Assembly: GCA_023428885.1 (NCBI GenBank)
Contig: JAEYWQ010000209.1
Location: 1 to 16,098, forward strand
Length of the DNA: 16,098 nt
Direction: 5' to 3'
DNA from: Bacillota bacterium
GTDB lineage: Bacteria; Bacillota; Clostridia; Lachnospirales; Lachnospiraceae
Below are positions 15,969 to 16,098 of this stretch, piece by piece. Under the pieces are notes generated by a model. The model saw only the letters and a program-made list of their open reading frames with translations, had not been told where the DNA came from and did not search any database. The translations under genes and the position numbers were made by a program. Each line of letters opens with the position of its first letter. Position 1 is the first letter of the stretch.

Positions 15969-16098
15969 GAGAAAGGGAGTATTTGAAAATCAACTAGTGG
16001 ATGACAAAAAGATGGTTTATTAGATTTAAATAAATTAAAATTAGTATCATAATAAAATACGAGAGAAAAAATCTCTTGAAAGTTGCATATAATAGTTG
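15969..16098. other. AT-rich tail, no gene seen
   Basis: After the terminator the sequence is very AT-rich and has stops in the frames I read. A GGGAG followed by TTG (15983) reads only four codons. A weak 5-bp stem lies near 16064-16075, and TATAAT occurs at 16088-16093 without a good -35. It may be the upstream region of a gene beyond the window. Confidence 0.4.

Noticed and set aside
16088..16093. TATAAT as promoter for a gene beyond the window
   Set aside because: No acceptable -35 at 16-18 bases upstream and no extended -10.
1..16098. CRISPR array, tRNA, rRNA, insertion sequence or integrase
   Set aside because: No regularly spaced repeats, cloverleaf, transposase or recombinase motif was seen on either strand.

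Overview
The window is a low-GC, densely packed stretch with every recognisable gene on the + strand. It holds the mobilisation and type IV secretion core of a Gram-positive integrative conjugative element or conjugative plasmid. Strong Shine-Dalgarno sequences, UUG and GUG starts, and a VirD4/PrgI/VirB4 apparatus with a PcfB-type (DUF3801) protein point to Bacillota, most likely a gut clostridial lineage such as Lachnospiraceae. No integrase, replication gene, rRNA or tRNA is visible, so the type of element and its ends cannot be fixed from this window.

Layout. Positions 1-118 carry two consecutive hairpins and look like an origin of transfer. Then come an unrecognised gene (119-643), a MobC-like accessory protein (646-975) and a VirD2-family relaxase (965-2413). 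Two unrecognised helical proteins follow (2449-3657 and 3674-4054), then a PcfB/DUF3801 protein that also carries an FtsK-gamma-like winged helix (4099-5226) and a VirD4 coupling ATPase (5232-7388). After a structured 168-base leader come a small pilin-like protein (7557-7931), a TrbL/VirB6-like membrane protein (7992-8834), a PrgI/VirB3-like protein (8867-9454) and a VirB4 ATPase (9559-11934). Stable hairpins, several with GNRA-type tetraloops, sit in the gaps between the secretion genes.

How they work together. By family knowledge, MobC and the relaxase nick the oriT and the relaxase stays attached to the strand. PcfB and VirD4 receive that complex. VirB4 powers a channel built with the PrgI-like, TrbL-like and pilin-like membrane proteins. 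The usual cell-wall hydrolase of such systems is not present in the window.

After a 48-base palindromic hairpin (11957-12004) the content changes to an AT-rich two-gene cargo. One gene encodes a PD-(D/E)XK nuclease-family protein (12081-13358). The other encodes a large ABC-type ATPase of the AAA_13/PrrC/RloC-like class with an aberrant Walker A (13498-15699). A nuclease beside an SMC/ABC-like ATPase on a mobile element is typical of anti-phage or anti-plasmid modules. This pair is the best candidate in the window for an undescribed system. A small downstream ORF with an in-frame TAA (15765-15968) and an intrinsic terminator (15921-15955) close the segment.
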